NCBI RefSeq assembly: GCF_007754425.1
Contig: NZ_CP037452.1
Span: forward strand, 5,555,164 to 5,619,163
Length of the DNA stretch: 64,000 bases
Source: Gimesia fumaroli
Lineage (GTDB): Bacteria > Planctomycetota > Planctomycetia > Planctomycetales > Planctomycetaceae
Direction of reading: 5' to 3'
Within the stretch, counting starts at the first letter, position 1. Every line of letters begins with the position of its first letter. The notes beneath the pieces were generated by a model. That model saw only the letters and a program-made list of their open reading frames with translations. It was not told the origin of the DNA and searched no databases. Below are positions 1 to 9,005 of the stretch, in pieces. The translations under genes were made by a program, and so were the position numbers.

Positions 1-95
1 TTAAGACTGCGTGAAAATGAACTAGGCTAAGAGTAGGCATTCTTTATTTTTAGCTTAAAAACAGTCTGAAAGGTAATAGATTCAGGTAAGAATGG

Positions 96-1631
96 ATGGA
101 CCCCAATAGTCACTCCCCCCCATCTGAGATCAAAGAGCAGATGATTGAATCGACGTCGCCACCTGGTGATTCTGATTCGATTCAGCGGGAAGAGCGTACG
201 CCCACACCACCAGTAAAGCCTGAAACACCGCCTGTCTCTGAAACACCATCAGCGCCTGGAGCTTCTACTCCTGAGAAAGCCTCTGATCCCTCTACCGGCG
301 ATCACTTGCGCGTTGAAGCACTTCGATCAGAACTGCAGGAAAAAGAACAGCTGGTGACAACCCTCACCGCACAACTGGAACAGGTTGTCGAAAGACTGGA
401 TCACGACCAGCATTCCCTGCACGGTGCCGCTGTGGACCATCAGCGTGTGAAAGAGCTGGAAGCCGAGTTGCATGAAAAAGAGCAGCTGGTCGCGACCCTG
501 AAAGAACGGCTGAGTGAAGTTGTCGAACAACTGAAACAGAGCCAGCGTGCGAACGAAGAACTCTCGGCTGCAGAAAACCAACGCGTTAAAGAGCTCGAAG
601 CGGAACTGCAGGAAAAAGAACAGTTGGTGGTGATCCTGACAGAACGTCTGGAACAGGTCGCCGAACAGCTCGATCGCAGACATCGCACGGGCGCTGACCG
701 AGGCATGACCATCTCCGGCGGTGGTATCCCTCAAGAAGTCATTGAAGAGCAGCAAAAACTTTCGCAGGACCTGCAATCAGTTCTTGAGCAATGGCAGGGA
801 ATGAATACGGAATCGTCCCTGGCCCGAATTGAACTGCAGATCTCCGAATTGAAAAAAATGGTTGAAGACGGGCTGGAAAAGGGACCTGTGGCTCCCAAGC
901 CATCCAGTCTGGTCGAATATCTCGCTTCTCCTGACCGGGAAACCCAGGTAGAAGAAGAGCCAGTCACCGCCGAGCAGGAACAAACGCCTGAGGAACCGGA
1001 GACAAGTCCCCCCGCTGACGATTCAACGGCAAGCGGCTGGGAGGCCATGAAAGAAAAACTGCTTTCTGGTCAGGGAGTCGATGTCAACGCAGATCTCGCC
1101 AGGAAACAGGCACCTCCGCCCGCCCCTGCTCCACCTCAGGTACCACAGCCAGCAGTCGGGAATGAAGGAACAGAACAATCGGGACGCACACTGGCCAGCT
1201 ATAAGCCCCCCTTGCCGGAAGCGCCTGCTGAAATCAATTATGATCAGGCATCACAGGCAGAATTGATCGAAGCCGTCACAGAGCGCGATCAATATATCAG
1301 TCTGTTAATCAAACGAGTTCGTGAAGCAGAAACGGCCCTCGTTCCGGTCAATTGGGAACAATTGAATAATGCGCCTGAAGACTTGCTGGAACAGTTACAG
1401 ACGCTGCATCACGATCTGGAACATAATCTGGGCTTAGCCGAGGTCGAAATTTCGATTGAACGCGCCCGACTCTCACGAACGGAATCTATGCTCCAGGGAC
1501 GCGAAGAAGAAATTCGCAAGAAAGAAAAGAAGCTGGGTCTGAATCTGGAACGCAGCGAAGAGGAAGAAGTGCCTGACGAAAGCCAGTTAAACGAAGATCA
1601 GAAAAAACGCTGGCTCGGTTTTCTTAACTAA
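96..1631 (+). CDS. Acidic coiled-coil protein with three tandem heptad-rich repeats
   Basis: I do not recognise a named family. The 511-residue product opens with a Pro/Ser/Thr-rich, probably disordered stretch (about 1-70). Three near-identical blocks of about 43 residues follow (about 71-205), each built on [LQ]RV-x-[AE]LxxEL-x-EKEQLV and ending in a Glu/Gln/Leu heptad segment. After a Gly-rich break (SGGGIP) come another helical segment (about 220-275), a Pro/Glu-rich linker and a final Glu/Arg/Lys-rich coiled coil (about 390-505). No signal peptide or membrane segment is visible, so it is probably a cytoplasmic filament or scaffold-type protein; that role is inferred from composition only. 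It is convergent with the sulfatase at 1671-3257, and an imperfect hairpin at 1639-1660 lies between the two stops. Confidence 0.75.
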   Translation: MDPNSHSPPSEIKEQMIESTSPPGDSDSIQREERTPTPPVKPETPPVSETPSAPGASTPEKASDPSTGDHLRVEALRSELQEKEQLVTTLTAQLEQVVERLDHDQHSLHGAAVDHQRVKELEAELHEKEQLVATLKERLSEVVEQLKQSQRANEELSAAENQRVKELEAELQEKEQLVVILTERLEQVAEQLDRRHRTGADRGMTISGGGIPQEVIEEQQKLSQDLQSVLEQWQGMNTESSLARIELQISELKKMVEDGLEKGPVAPKPSSLVEYLASPDRETQVEEEPVTAEQEQTPEEPETSPPADDSTASGWEAMKEKLLSGQGVDVNADLARKQAPPPAPAPPQVPQPAVGNEGTEQSGRTLASYKPPLPEAPAEINYDQASQAELIEAVTERDQYISLLIKRVREAETALVPVNWEQLNNAPEDLLEQLQTLHHDLEHNLGLAEVEISIERARLSRTESMLQGREEEIRKKEKKLGLNLERSEEEEVPDESQLNEDQKKRWLGFLN

Positions 1632-1670
1632 TCGCGGTGCGAGCGATATTGGTCGTTCGCTGCATTCATC

Positions 1671-3257
1671 TTAAGGAATCTGCTTCCCACGCTGATGCTT
1701 CTGGTTTGCAAGACCTGTTTTTTCAGACCAACTCTGCCAGGCCGCTTTCATTTTTGCGACGCGCTCGGGATATTGAGCCGCCAGGTTGTTGGTTTCAGTC
1801 CGATCCTGCTCTAGATCATACAGTTCCCAACGGTTGATAGTACGATCAGCGACGAGTTTCCATTTGCCCTGCCTGATTGCCTGATTATTTCGAAGCTCCC
1901 AGAACAGGGACTCATGCGGCGTGCGTGTTTCTCCCTTTAAAATCGGCAGAATACTTTTCCCCTCGACTGGAATGATCTTGCGAGACTGAAACGTTTCCGG
2001 ATAGTTCGTTCCCGCCAGATCGATACAGGTTGGCATCACGTCAATAATATGTGCGGGTTGCTTTGTAAGCGTGTCAGCTTGAATCTTCCCCGGCCAACGG
2101 ACGATAAAGGGGGTCGAAATGCCCCCTTCATGCATCCAGGTTTTAAACCGGCGAAACGGCGTATTTTGCGGAAAAGCCCAACTGGGACCACATGTGGTGT
2201 AATACTCTTTCGGTCCCGGAATCTGTTTGGGATTCGCGCCGCCCGGTTCGCTGGCGTCCGGTCCGTTATCGGACAAAAACATGACGATCGTATTCTCATC
2301 CATGCCCGTCTCTTTGAGTGTTGCCATCAGGCGACCGATATTCTGATCCATACAATCAATCATAGCCGCATAGACTTCCATGCGACGTTCCTGCCAGTCA
2401 CGAGGATACTTGTCCTGTTCCCAGTCTGCCGACTCCTTATCGCGGGCAGGAAGCTTCCACCGGGGATCGACGAGCCCCATTTTCAACTGTCGCTGATGTC
2501 GCTCGTTGCGTAACGCTTCCCAGCCTGCGGAATAGCGACCTTTGTATTTTGCAATGTCTTTCGGCTTGGCGTGCAGCGGGTAATGGGGCGCGGTATAGCA
2601 CAGGTGCAGAAAGAAGGGTTGATCTGTTTTGGAATACGTTTTGATCTGCTGAATGGCATGATCGGTAAACGCATCGGTCGTATAAAAATCATCCGGAAAC
2701 TCGGTAATGCGCGTCGTATTTTTCGCAAAGAAGCGATACCCGTCTCCGGTAATCCCGCGTTTGTATTTGGGATCACGATAATAAGGATCAAAAAAGTTAC
2801 AACATCCGTCGAGCAGGCCATAAAAATCTTCAAAGCCGCGATAAACGGGGTGGGTGGAATCGGTTCTTCCCAGATGCCATTTACCGCTGAGGGCAGTCTG
2901 ATAGCCAGCCTGCTGCAGCACTTCGCCCAGCGTCACCATATTCAGATTGAGGTGCGGCCGGGGATAGCGCGGATAAAGCCCGGTGACGAGTGAAGCACGC
3001 GTGGTCCAGCAAACGGCATTGTTATAAAACTGTGTAAACCGGAGGCCTTCCCGAGCCATCTGGTCCAGATGCGGCGTCTGTACTTCGCCACCATAGCAGC
3101 CGATATCAGACCAGCCCATGTCATCGCACATGATCAGAATGATATTGGGACGAGGTGCTTTCTTTTCAGGTTCTGCGTAACTGGTACCCCGAATTGATAC
3201 CAGAGCGAGCAGACAGAATAAAATACAGGCGCTATGACGAAGCAAAGTCGAAACCAT
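1671..3257 (-). CDS. Secreted sulfatase (arylsulfatase family) with atypical CxTxR active-site motif
   Basis: A 528-residue sulfatase of the alkaline-phosphatase superfamily, expected to remove sulfate esters from carbohydrate or aryl substrates outside the cytoplasm. The N-terminus is a signal peptide (about 1-28, hydrophobic core CILFCLLALVS). The metal-binding motif NIILIMCDDMGWSDIGCYGG follows. The formylglycine site reads CWTTRASLVTGLYP, so the position after Cys-x is Thr where Pro or Ala is usual. Further matches are SGKWHLGR, FFLHLCYTAPHYPLH and FLSDNGPD. The C-terminus (WKLVADRTINRWELYDLEQD) is the usual sulfatase end, so the gene is full length. The ATG is preceded by an AGGGA Shine-Dalgarno in the AACATT-free leader just upstream. 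The substrate cannot be read from sequence. Confidence 0.93.
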   Translation of the reverse strand: MVSTLLRHSACILFCLLALVSIRGTSYAEPEKKAPRPNIILIMCDDMGWSDIGCYGGEVQTPHLDQMAREGLRFTQFYNNAVCWTTRASLVTGLYPRYPRPHLNLNMVTLGEVLQQAGYQTALSGKWHLGRTDSTHPVYRGFEDFYGLLDGCCNFFDPYYRDPKYKRGITGDGYRFFAKNTTRITEFPDDFYTTDAFTDHAIQQIKTYSKTDQPFFLHLCYTAPHYPLHAKPKDIAKYKGRYSAGWEALRNERHQRQLKMGLVDPRWKLPARDKESADWEQDKYPRDWQERRMEVYAAMIDCMDQNIGRLMATLKETGMDENTIVMFLSDNGPDASEPGGANPKQIPGPKEYYTTCGPSWAFPQNTPFRRFKTWMHEGGISTPFIVRWPGKIQADTLTKQPAHIIDVMPTCIDLAGTNYPETFQSRKIIPVEGKSILPILKGETRTPHESLFWELRNNQAIRQGKWKLVADRTINRWELYDLEQDRTETNNLAAQYPERVAKMKAAWQSWSEKTGLANQKHQRGKQIP

Positions 3258-3789
3258 TTTTCACGTTCCCTGAAGTAACTCAAGATGCGTATCAGAAAGC
3301 AAGACTCTACTATAAACGTCTGCACAACGTGATGTCAGCCTCTCAGAGAGAAATCTGAAAAATCGGTTTCCAGATCGAAAATACAGGAGAACAGTAGGGA
3401 AACTGCACCGCAGGAAGCAGCGCGCCGGGCTAAATTGATGGGGGAATCAAGAACGGCCATCGCTAATTTGTGATGGCTCTAAACGGGAGATGATTGCGCC
3501 AAAGCTGCTTTTAGACAGATATCAATTGACTTTTTTGCGCATCCCACTGTAGACTAAATTAATACATCAGTTCATTAATATACTATTGTATTAATTTCAC
3601 ACAATCACATCGTTTCACTCTGATTGCATGTATTGAAACATTAAAAAATCAGCCACTCTTATGTTCTGATATATCGACCAACAAATAAACATATATTGAT
3701 ATTTCTGGAAATCGATTCGTTATTTTCTGGTAAATATTTTTCTGCTGATACTGACTTTTCTCATAAATACATTTCAAAGGAAAAGGAAC
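3258..3789. other. 532-bp intergenic region, AT-rich toward its right end
   Basis: This lies between the divergently transcribed sulfatase and DUF1559 genes and should carry both promoters. Its right half (about 3530-3780) is much more AT-rich than flanking coding DNA. A short hairpin (gccatc 3456-3461 / gatggc 3472-3477) and a longer inverted repeat (3556-3597, listed separately) are present. I see no gene. Confidence 0.6.
3556..3597. promoter_or_regulatory. Inverted repeat upstream of DUF1559 gene, possible operator
   Basis: Two perfect 10-bp arms, aaattaatac (3556-3565) and gtattaattt (3588-3597), are separated by 22 bp of AT-rich DNA. They lie about 190 bp before the DUF1559 start. The spacing suits a dimeric DNA-binding protein or a cruciform, but AT-rich DNA yields such repeats by chance, so a regulatory role is only inferred. 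Confidence 0.3.
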
Positions 3790-4749
3790 ATGTACTTGAA
3801 GCATTTACAGAGACGTGGATTCACGCTGATTGAATTACTGGTTGTGATTGCGATCATTGCCATTCTGATTGCCCTGCTGTTACCGGCCGTCCAGCAGGCA
3901 CGCGAAGCAGCCCGACGTTCGACCTGCAAGAACAATTTGAAGCAGATCGGGCTGGGTCTGCATAACTACAATGAAACCCATACCGTGTTTCCTTTTTCGA
4001 CCGTGTGCCGCGTGAACGCTGCTTCGACTGCTCCTGCAGCGACCTCCAATACGCGACAGGGCTGGTTTCACATGCTGCTGCCATTCGTCGATCAGGCCCC
4101 GCTCTACAATACCATTACGCCACGCATTCAAGGGAACCAGTTTCCTGGTGGCTGGCCTGAAGCAACAACACGCGTGCCCCTCTTCAGCTGTCCCTCTGAT
4201 CCCAAAGCCGGCAAAATCTCACAGCAAGGTTTTCATGGCAACTATCTGCTCTGTTCCGGATCGACTGCTCAGGGCACAACAAGTAACCCCACCTATCCCA
4301 AGTTAAACGGGATGTTCTATAATATTTCAAGTACACGTATTCGTGATGTGGTAGACGGTACCTCAAATACCATTATGGGGAGCGAAATCAATATTGCCGA
4401 AGATTCGATTTCAGCACAGGGTGCCGGTAACGTCGTCTGTGGTGGCACCCATGACCTGCGCGGACGTTATCATAACAGCTATCACAACGGGGGGCTGACC
4501 TTTACCACTATCCGTCCCCCCAATACCCCCACTGGTGATCTGGCCCAATACTGCAACGGGACCGAAGACGCACCCTGCCGCGCGTGTGGGAGTGAAAACA
4601 ATGAAATTCATGCACGCAGCCGTCATGAAGGAGGCGTGCACGTTCTGTTGGCCGACGGGGCTGTTCGCTTTGTCTCCGAGAATATCGATACAAACACCTT
4701 CCAGCATCTGGGAACACGCGAAGGAAAAGAAACCATCGGAGAATTTTAA
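3790..4749 (+). CDS. DUF1559 domain protein (type II secretion pseudopilin-like, H-x-DG family)
   Basis: A 319-residue member of the planctomycete DUF1559 family. The N-terminus has the prepilin-peptidase signature [20 protein letters not shown], followed by the near-invariant [14 protein letters not shown] and the [19 protein letters not shown] block. The protein should be cleaved after Gly and keep its hydrophobic helix as a pilin-like stalk. The globular part contains paired cysteines and the late motif [17 protein letters not shown], ending IGEF as many family members do. An AAAGGAAAAGGA ribosome-binding stretch precedes the ATG. The small lipoprotein downstream is a common companion. The molecular role is unknown; exposure at the cell surface or periplasm is inferred from the prepilin signal. 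A second member lies at 62696-63607. Confidence 0.93.
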   Translation: MYLKHLQRRGFTLIELLVVIAIIAILIALLLPAVQQAREAARRSTCKNNLKQIGLGLHNYNETHTVFPFSTVCRVNAASTAPAATSNTRQGWFHMLLPFVDQAPLYNTITPRIQGNQFPGGWPEATTRVPLFSCPSDPKAGKISQQGFHGNYLLCSGSTAQGTTSNPTYPKLNGMFYNISSTRIRDVVDGTSNTIMGSEINIAEDSISAQGAGNVVCGGTHDLRGRYHNSYHNGGLTFTTIRPPNTPTGDLAQYCNGTEDAPCRACGSENNEIHARSRHEGGVHVLLADGAVRFVSENIDTNTFQHLGTREGKETIGEF

Positions 4750-4881
4750 ACTCGTTCCCATTTCAGAATTGCCTGTGGTCCCGTCCTGACTGGTCTACAG
4801 GCAATTTCTGTTTCACAACTTGAGTCTGCATCAATTAACGCAGTTGGAGGTGCACTCGCCTCGCTGATCAAAGGAGAGAAC

Positions 4882-5289
4882 ATGAGAGGTTATACTTATC
4901 GATTACAACTTGTCTGTTTCGCGGCTTCGCTGCTGTGTGTTACAGGCTGCGGGGGTAGCTCAGATGCGCCCACGACCGTGAAAGTGGAAGGAACCGTCAC
5001 CTTTGATGGAGAACCACTTTCTGAAGGCAGCATCGTCTTCGACCCGGCGGACGGGAAAGGAGGCTCTTCTGCAGGCGGCATTGAGAACGGGAAATTCATG
5101 TTTGACAGCCAGCTTGGTCAGAAAAAAGTCCTGATTTCCGCCTCTCGTGATACCGGTAAAAAAGACCAGTACGACGAACCGATCACCGAATCCTACATCC
5201 CCGCTCAATACAACTCGCAAACAACACTCACCGCCGATGTCAAAGCCGACGGCGAAAACAAATACACGTTTGAATTGAAGTCGAAATAA
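4882..5289 (+). CDS. Small lipoprotein with carboxypeptidase-regulatory-like fold
   Basis: A 135-residue secreted lipoprotein. The signal peptide ends in a lipobox (CVTGC, about residues 19-23), predicting lipidation of Cys23. The mature part (VEGTVTFDGEPLSEGSIVFDP ... YTFELKSK) resembles the small beta-sandwich carboxypeptidase-regulatory-like proteins that commonly follow DUF1559 genes in planctomycetes. It starts 132 bp after the DUF1559 stop behind an AAAGGAGAG ribosome-binding site and is followed by a strong terminator, so the two probably form one transcription unit. No catalytic motif is visible; a structural or binding role outside the cytoplasmic membrane is inferred. Confidence 0.85.
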   Translation: MRGYTYRLQLVCFAASLLCVTGCGGSSDAPTTVKVEGTVTFDGEPLSEGSIVFDPADGKGGSSAGGIENGKFMFDSQLGQKKVLISASRDTGKKDQYDEPITESYIPAQYNSQTTLTADVKADGENKYTFELKSK

Positions 5290-5305
5290 AAACCGAAGCA
5301 ACAAT

Positions 5306-5340
5306 CGGCCCCTTTACTTCTGTAATCGGGGCCGTTTTTA
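5306..5340 (+). terminator. Rho-independent terminator after the DUF1559/lipoprotein unit
   Basis: A perfect 7-bp stem cggcccc (5306-5312) / ggggccg (5328-5334) is followed by a T-rich run (5335-5339), 17 bp after the lipoprotein stop. Confidence 0.8.
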
Positions 5341-5371
5341 TTGAAACAGTAACGCTTTGAAATTTGCTGAT

Positions 5372-6013
5372 TCAAGCCTGCCAGCAGGTGATGCAGTACT
5401 TCTGGAGTTCGAGGAACGATTCTTTGATACCATTCACCAGTTGCTCTGCTGTCTCGGCATCGGGAAGTTCATTTCCAATAATCACGTCACAGTTAAAGGG
5501 AACCAGTAACGCTTCGCCACGGGGTAATGCGCGGCCCAGTCCGTGCATCATCACCGGTGTCACCCGGGTATCGGTCCGGTCGTGTACGATATGGTAGATG
5601 CCGCGTTTGAGTTCACTCAGTTCTTCCGGATTACCGCGACTCCCTTCCGGAAACAGTATCAGAATCTCTCCCTGGTCCAGCGCCTGATGGCAGCCGGCAA
5701 ACAGTTCACTTTTTCGCTGTCGGCCCGTCCGATTGATGGGAATGATGCCGATGCAGTTAAAAGCAAACCAGGAGAGAAATCGGTTCTTGAGAAAATAGTC
5801 GGCGGCGGCGACGGGCCGCACTCTGTGTATTTTGGATAACGGATACAGGCTCATCAGCACCAGCGTATCGAGGTGGCTGTTATGGTTGGCCGCAATCATT
5901 GCGGGACCTGCTTGCGGCAGATTCTGTTTCCCGCGCAGGTTCAAACCAAGCACGATGACCACAATCGGCCTGACGATGAACGCAAAAAACAGGATTTTGA
6001 GCAGACGACCCAT
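5372..6013 (-). CDS. 1-acyl-sn-glycerol-3-phosphate acyltransferase (PlsC family)
   Basis: A 213-residue acyltransferase that would transfer a fatty acyl group to lysophosphatidate to form phosphatidate at the cytoplasmic membrane. The catalytic box NHNSHLD (H44-x4-D49) and the substrate-binding box FPEGSRG (121-127) are both intact. A hydrophobic N-terminal helix (about 8-25) fits membrane association. The gene begins 3 bp after the cdsA stop, so the two are certainly co-transcribed. This makes sense, because CdsA uses the phosphatidate that PlsC makes. Length is typical for the family. Confidence 0.9.
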   Translation of the reverse strand: MGRLLKILFFAFIVRPIVVIVLGLNLRGKQNLPQAGPAMIAANHNSHLDTLVLMSLYPLSKIHRVRPVAAADYFLKNRFLSWFAFNCIGIIPINRTGRQRKSELFAGCHQALDQGEILILFPEGSRGNPEELSELKRGIYHIVHDRTDTRVTPVMMHGLGRALPRGEALLVPFNCDVIIGNELPDAETAEQLVNGIKESFLELQKYCITCWQA

Positions 6014-6016
6014 GTT

Positions 6017-6949
6017 TTAATAATTCATATAATAGAGAAAGTGAAAAAACAGAGGCGAGGTAAATATCAGGCTGTCGCAGCGATCCAGAATTCCCCCATG
6101 ACCGGGAATCAGACTGCCGCTGTCTTTGATTTCCAGATCCCGTTTGATCGATGAGATCACCACATCGCCAATAAAGCCGGACACACTGATCAGCAAACCA
6201 GCCAGCAGGCTGAAGCGAAATGTGAGCGGCGTTAAGTAGGGACCAAGGAAACCAGAGACGAGCGTAATTGTCAACACGCCGCCTAAAAAGCCTTCCCAGG
6301 TTTTGTTAGGACTGACTTTCGGAATAATCTTATGCCTGCCCAGTAACTTGCCCCAGATGTATTGGCAGACGTCGTTGAACTGCGTCATGAACAGCAAAAA
6401 GATCACCAGACCAATCCTTCCCGCATCCAGGTTTAATACCGGCAACATCAGCAGATACACAATATGACTGATGCAGAACACGGTGAGCATCACCGCCCAG
6501 TGAATGATGCCCGCCGAATGAATAAAGCCTTTCGTTTCACCAATCAGAACCATGCGCATCGGTAACAGTAAAAAGACATACACGGGAATAAAGACGATAA
6601 ACAACCCGTACCAGCCGATGCTGACCAGATAATATTGAACGGGGATCGCCATATAGGCCCAGAACAGGACGCGTCGATCCGCCTGACGGGTAGGTACAAT
6701 GGAGAAAAATTCTTTGAGCGCCAGAAAACTGATGAAGGCAAACAAAATGATGGCAGCCGTGTGACTGACGACCAGACAGACAAAAAGAATACCAATCATC
6801 CACCACCAGGACTGAATCCGATGTCGCAGCTCGGTAAAATCTTTTTCCGCTTTAACATGCGCCAGAATGAGCCGGCAGGCCGTCGCGGTCAGCAATAAAA
6901 CCAACACAACCAGCATGGCATAAAACGAATGTGGCGGGATATCCCACAT
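6017..6949 (-). CDS. cdsA: Phosphatidate cytidylyltransferase (CDP-diglyceride synthase)
   Basis: An integral membrane enzyme that makes CDP-diacylglycerol from phosphatidate and CTP for phospholipid synthesis. The product has about eight membrane helices and, near the C-terminus, the full CdsA signature: SSIKRDLEIKDSGSLIPGHG followed by GILDRCD. The KVSPNKTWEG segment is also characteristic. I prefer the ATG at 6949 (310 residues, MWDIPPHS) because GGAAAG lies 7 bp upstream; a longer frame would need a TTG at 7036. It is the first gene of a two-gene operon with the acyltransferase. Confidence 0.92.
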   Translation of the reverse strand: MWDIPPHSFYAMLVVLVLLLTATACRLILAHVKAEKDFTELRHRIQSWWWMIGILFVCLVVSHTAAIILFAFISFLALKEFFSIVPTRQADRRVLFWAYMAIPVQYYLVSIGWYGLFIVFIPVYVFLLLPMRMVLIGETKGFIHSAGIIHWAVMLTVFCISHIVYLLMLPVLNLDAGRIGLVIFLLFMTQFNDVCQYIWGKLLGRHKIIPKVSPNKTWEGFLGGVLTITLVSGFLGPYLTPLTFRFSLLAGLLISVSGFIGDVVISSIKRDLEIKDSGSLIPGHGGILDRCDSLIFTSPLFFHFLYYMNY

Positions 6950-7202
6950 AATCAGGCTTTCCAATATCGACAGGTAGATAAAGAGCAGAAGTGACAGGCC
7001 AGGACATCGTTGCAATTCTTGAGCACACAATCTCAAGATCTCATTTTAATTCATTATCAAGAAAAAAGTAGAGTGACTACCCACTAGAGGATTTGATTTA
7101 TAATAAGATCATTCTTTTTCTGGCATCGATCGGGAAAACAACGGATAATCAAACCTGGTAACCACAGCATTCAAACAATCTACTGAAAAGTAAGCATGCA
7201 AA

Positions 7203-7847
7203 ATGGAAATAGGCCTCAAATCTGGATTGAGAAAACCGAAATGGCTGGTGCTCTCCCTCCTCCTGATCGGGTTTCTCTCATTCCACGCCTACCACCGATA
7301 CTGCTTTGAAAGACGAAAAGCCCTGGTGAAGAGACTAAAGAATGCCGGAGCAACCGTTCGCTATACCTGGTTCGGAGTCAGCAGCATGCCAGCGTTTCTC
7401 AGACCGCATTTGCAATTCATCAATCTCCCTGTCAAACCCAGAGTCTTTAATATCGATGCGAATAATCACCAGGTTTCCGATGAAACATTACATGATCTCG
7501 AACGAATGACCTATCTCAGTTTTTTGAAACTGGAAAACTGTAACGTCACTGACGCCACATTAGAGCGTCTAAAGGGTCTCGAAAACATTCGAGAACTCAA
7601 CCTGAGAGGGACGAATATTACCGATCAGGGTCTGCGTCACCTGGAAAACAAACCCTATCTGCTTTCGATCAATCTGGAACAGACAGCTGTCACGCCCGCT
7701 ACCGTGAATCGGCTACAGTCCAAGATCAATCAGCTCAAAGAGAACCTGACTTCCAGCACACAGAGGGACAAAAAGCTGGTGATTACTATTTCAAACAAAC
7801 AGAGTCCACCAGAGCAGTTACCTGCATCGTCCGTAAAATCAGATTGA
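7203..7847 (+). CDS. Membrane-anchored small leucine-rich-repeat protein
   Basis: A 214-residue protein with one N-terminal hydrophobic anchor (about 13-27, WLVLSLLLIGFLSF) and three to four leucine-rich repeats between about residues 85 and 160 (for example LSFLKLENCNVTDATLERL and IRELNLRGTNITDQGLRHL). The pattern is the 'ribonuclease inhibitor/cysteine-containing' type of LRR frequent in planctomycetes. The C-terminal about 40 residues are polar and probably disordered. The topology suggests an extracytoplasmic protein-binding domain; the partner is unknown. It stands alone, divergent from cdsA. Confidence 0.75.
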   Translation: MEIGLKSGLRKPKWLVLSLLLIGFLSFHAYHRYCFERRKALVKRLKNAGATVRYTWFGVSSMPAFLRPHLQFINLPVKPRVFNIDANNHQVSDETLHDLERMTYLSFLKLENCNVTDATLERLKGLENIRELNLRGTNITDQGLRHLENKPYLLSINLEQTAVTPATVNRLQSKINQLKENLTSSTQRDKKLVITISNKQSPPEQLPASSVKSD

Positions 7848-7974
7848 ATTTTGCGAACAAAATAGATACGACGCTCGTGGCTTCACAGTTCATGAAACGT
7901 TCCCGTCATGCGTGAAGTTTTAGATGGATACAACAGAGCCAGAAACAATGCACATCCTAACAAGCAGACGACTC

Positions 7975-8358
7975 TTAGTCCGCATAATTCGAGACTTCAA
8001 TCAGATTCCCATCAGGATCACGGAAATAGGCAGACCTGATTTTCCCAAGAGCGCCGGTTCGCTCTACGGGGCCGGCAATGATTTCCACGCCCTGGCTTTG
8101 TAGATCTTTGATCGCTTCTTCTACCGGGGTTTTAAGAATGAAACAGAGATCCGCACTGCCAGCCTGCACGTGCTCGGCCTTGGGTTCAAATTCGTGTCCT
8201 ACTTCGTGCAGATTAATTTTCTGATTGCCAAATGTCAGTGCATACCGCCCTGCACCGAACGACACTCGCTGCATGCCCAATACGGTCTCGTAAAACGTCA
8301 GCGTCGTTTCGATGTTTATCACCGTTAAGACCAAGTGATCCAGATGGTTGACTTCCAT
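7975..8358 (-). CDS. VOC (glyoxalase/bleomycin-resistance fold) family protein
   Basis: A 127-residue single-domain vicinal-oxygen-chelate protein. It opens NHLDHLVLTVINIETTLTFYETVLGM and ends RSAYFRDPDGNLIEVSNY, the two paired beta-alpha-beta-beta-beta modules of the fold. Candidate metal ligands are the early His (LDHLVL), the central His (INLHEVGHEF) and the late Glu (NLIEVS). It resembles the small uncharacterised VOC proteins near glyoxalase I rather than a specific dioxygenase, so the reaction is not assigned. It lies 20 bp downstream of a membrane-protein gene, in the same direction as the GntP permease, and is probably the last gene of that operon. Confidence 0.85.
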   Translation of the reverse strand: MEVNHLDHLVLTVINIETTLTFYETVLGMQRVSFGAGRYALTFGNQKINLHEVGHEFEPKAEHVQAGSADLCFILKTPVEEAIKDLQSQGVEIIAGPVERTGALGKIRSAYFRDPDGNLIEVSNYAD

Positions 8359-8378
8359 GTTGTTACCCGCTGGGCCAA

Positions 8379-9002
8379 TCAGATAAAAAAGAAACTGAAG
8401 AATCGGAGCAAAACGATGACAATAGCCATCGTAAACGCGAAACTGATCGCCTGCCCGACAGGAGTTTTGAAAAACGATTTCACACCCAATTCAGCAGAGT
8501 GTTCTGTTTGAAAATCAAAACGGTAGTTACCGGCAACCACTGAAGGTCCCGTGATCTGCACTTCAACCAGTGCATCCGAGATGACCTTATCCTGATCCTG
8601 TAAGCAAATGCTGGTAATCTCACTGACGGGAATCAGTTCTTTCAGCCTCCAGGTCAGACCTTCTTGGGCAGACTTGTTCGGTTTGGCTCCAAGATTGGTT
8701 CTGAATAAGCCCTCTGTTCTCACAAGTATCTCATAGTCTGGCAATGCATCAAACTGCTTAATCAATGGCAGACTATGATCGCGCGGCTCCAGTTCTGCAT
8801 CGAGTGCTGTGACCTTGATTTCCCTGAGTCCCTCGCTGCGCAGCACCGCCATCACAATACATGAGAAAACGCTGACCAAAATGACGGTACCACAAACCCA
8901 GCTCACGATTCGCCAGGGGGAAACTGCTTTCGTTTCTACACTTGCCGATGAATCGGACACCTGATTTTCTATGTGTAACTCGTCTTTACTGTCCATATTC
9001 AA
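8379..9002 (-). CDS. Uncharacterised two-helix membrane protein
   Basis: I do not recognise this 207-residue protein. It has a charged cytoplasmic N-terminus, one membrane helix at about 31-52 (IVSWVCGTVILVSVFSCIVM), an extracytoplasmic domain of about 125 residues, and a second helix at the extreme C-terminus (about 185-206, rich in Phe). It starts only 3 bp after the GntP-type permease stop, so the two are co-transcribed. An accessory role for the transporter is possible but rests only on that position. Confidence 0.7.
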   Translation of the reverse strand: MNMDSKDELHIENQVSDSSASVETKAVSPWRIVSWVCGTVILVSVFSCIVMAVLRSEGLREIKVTALDAELEPRDHSLPLIKQFDALPDYEILVRTEGLFRTNLGAKPNKSAQEGLTWRLKELIPVSEITSICLQDQDKVISDALVEVQITGPSVVAGNYRFDFQTEHSAELGVKSFFKTPVGQAISFAFTMAIVIVLLRFFSFFFI

Positions 9003-9005
9003 AAC

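Noticed and set aside
327..776. Minus-strand frame opposite the coiled-coil gene
   Set aside because: Shadow of the repeat-rich coding strand; its Phe/Leu/Gln-rich product mirrors the Glu/Lys/Leu heptads.
2049..2513. Plus-strand frame opposite sulfatase 1
   Set aside because: The sulfatase motifs on the minus strand are decisive; no upstream signals for this frame.
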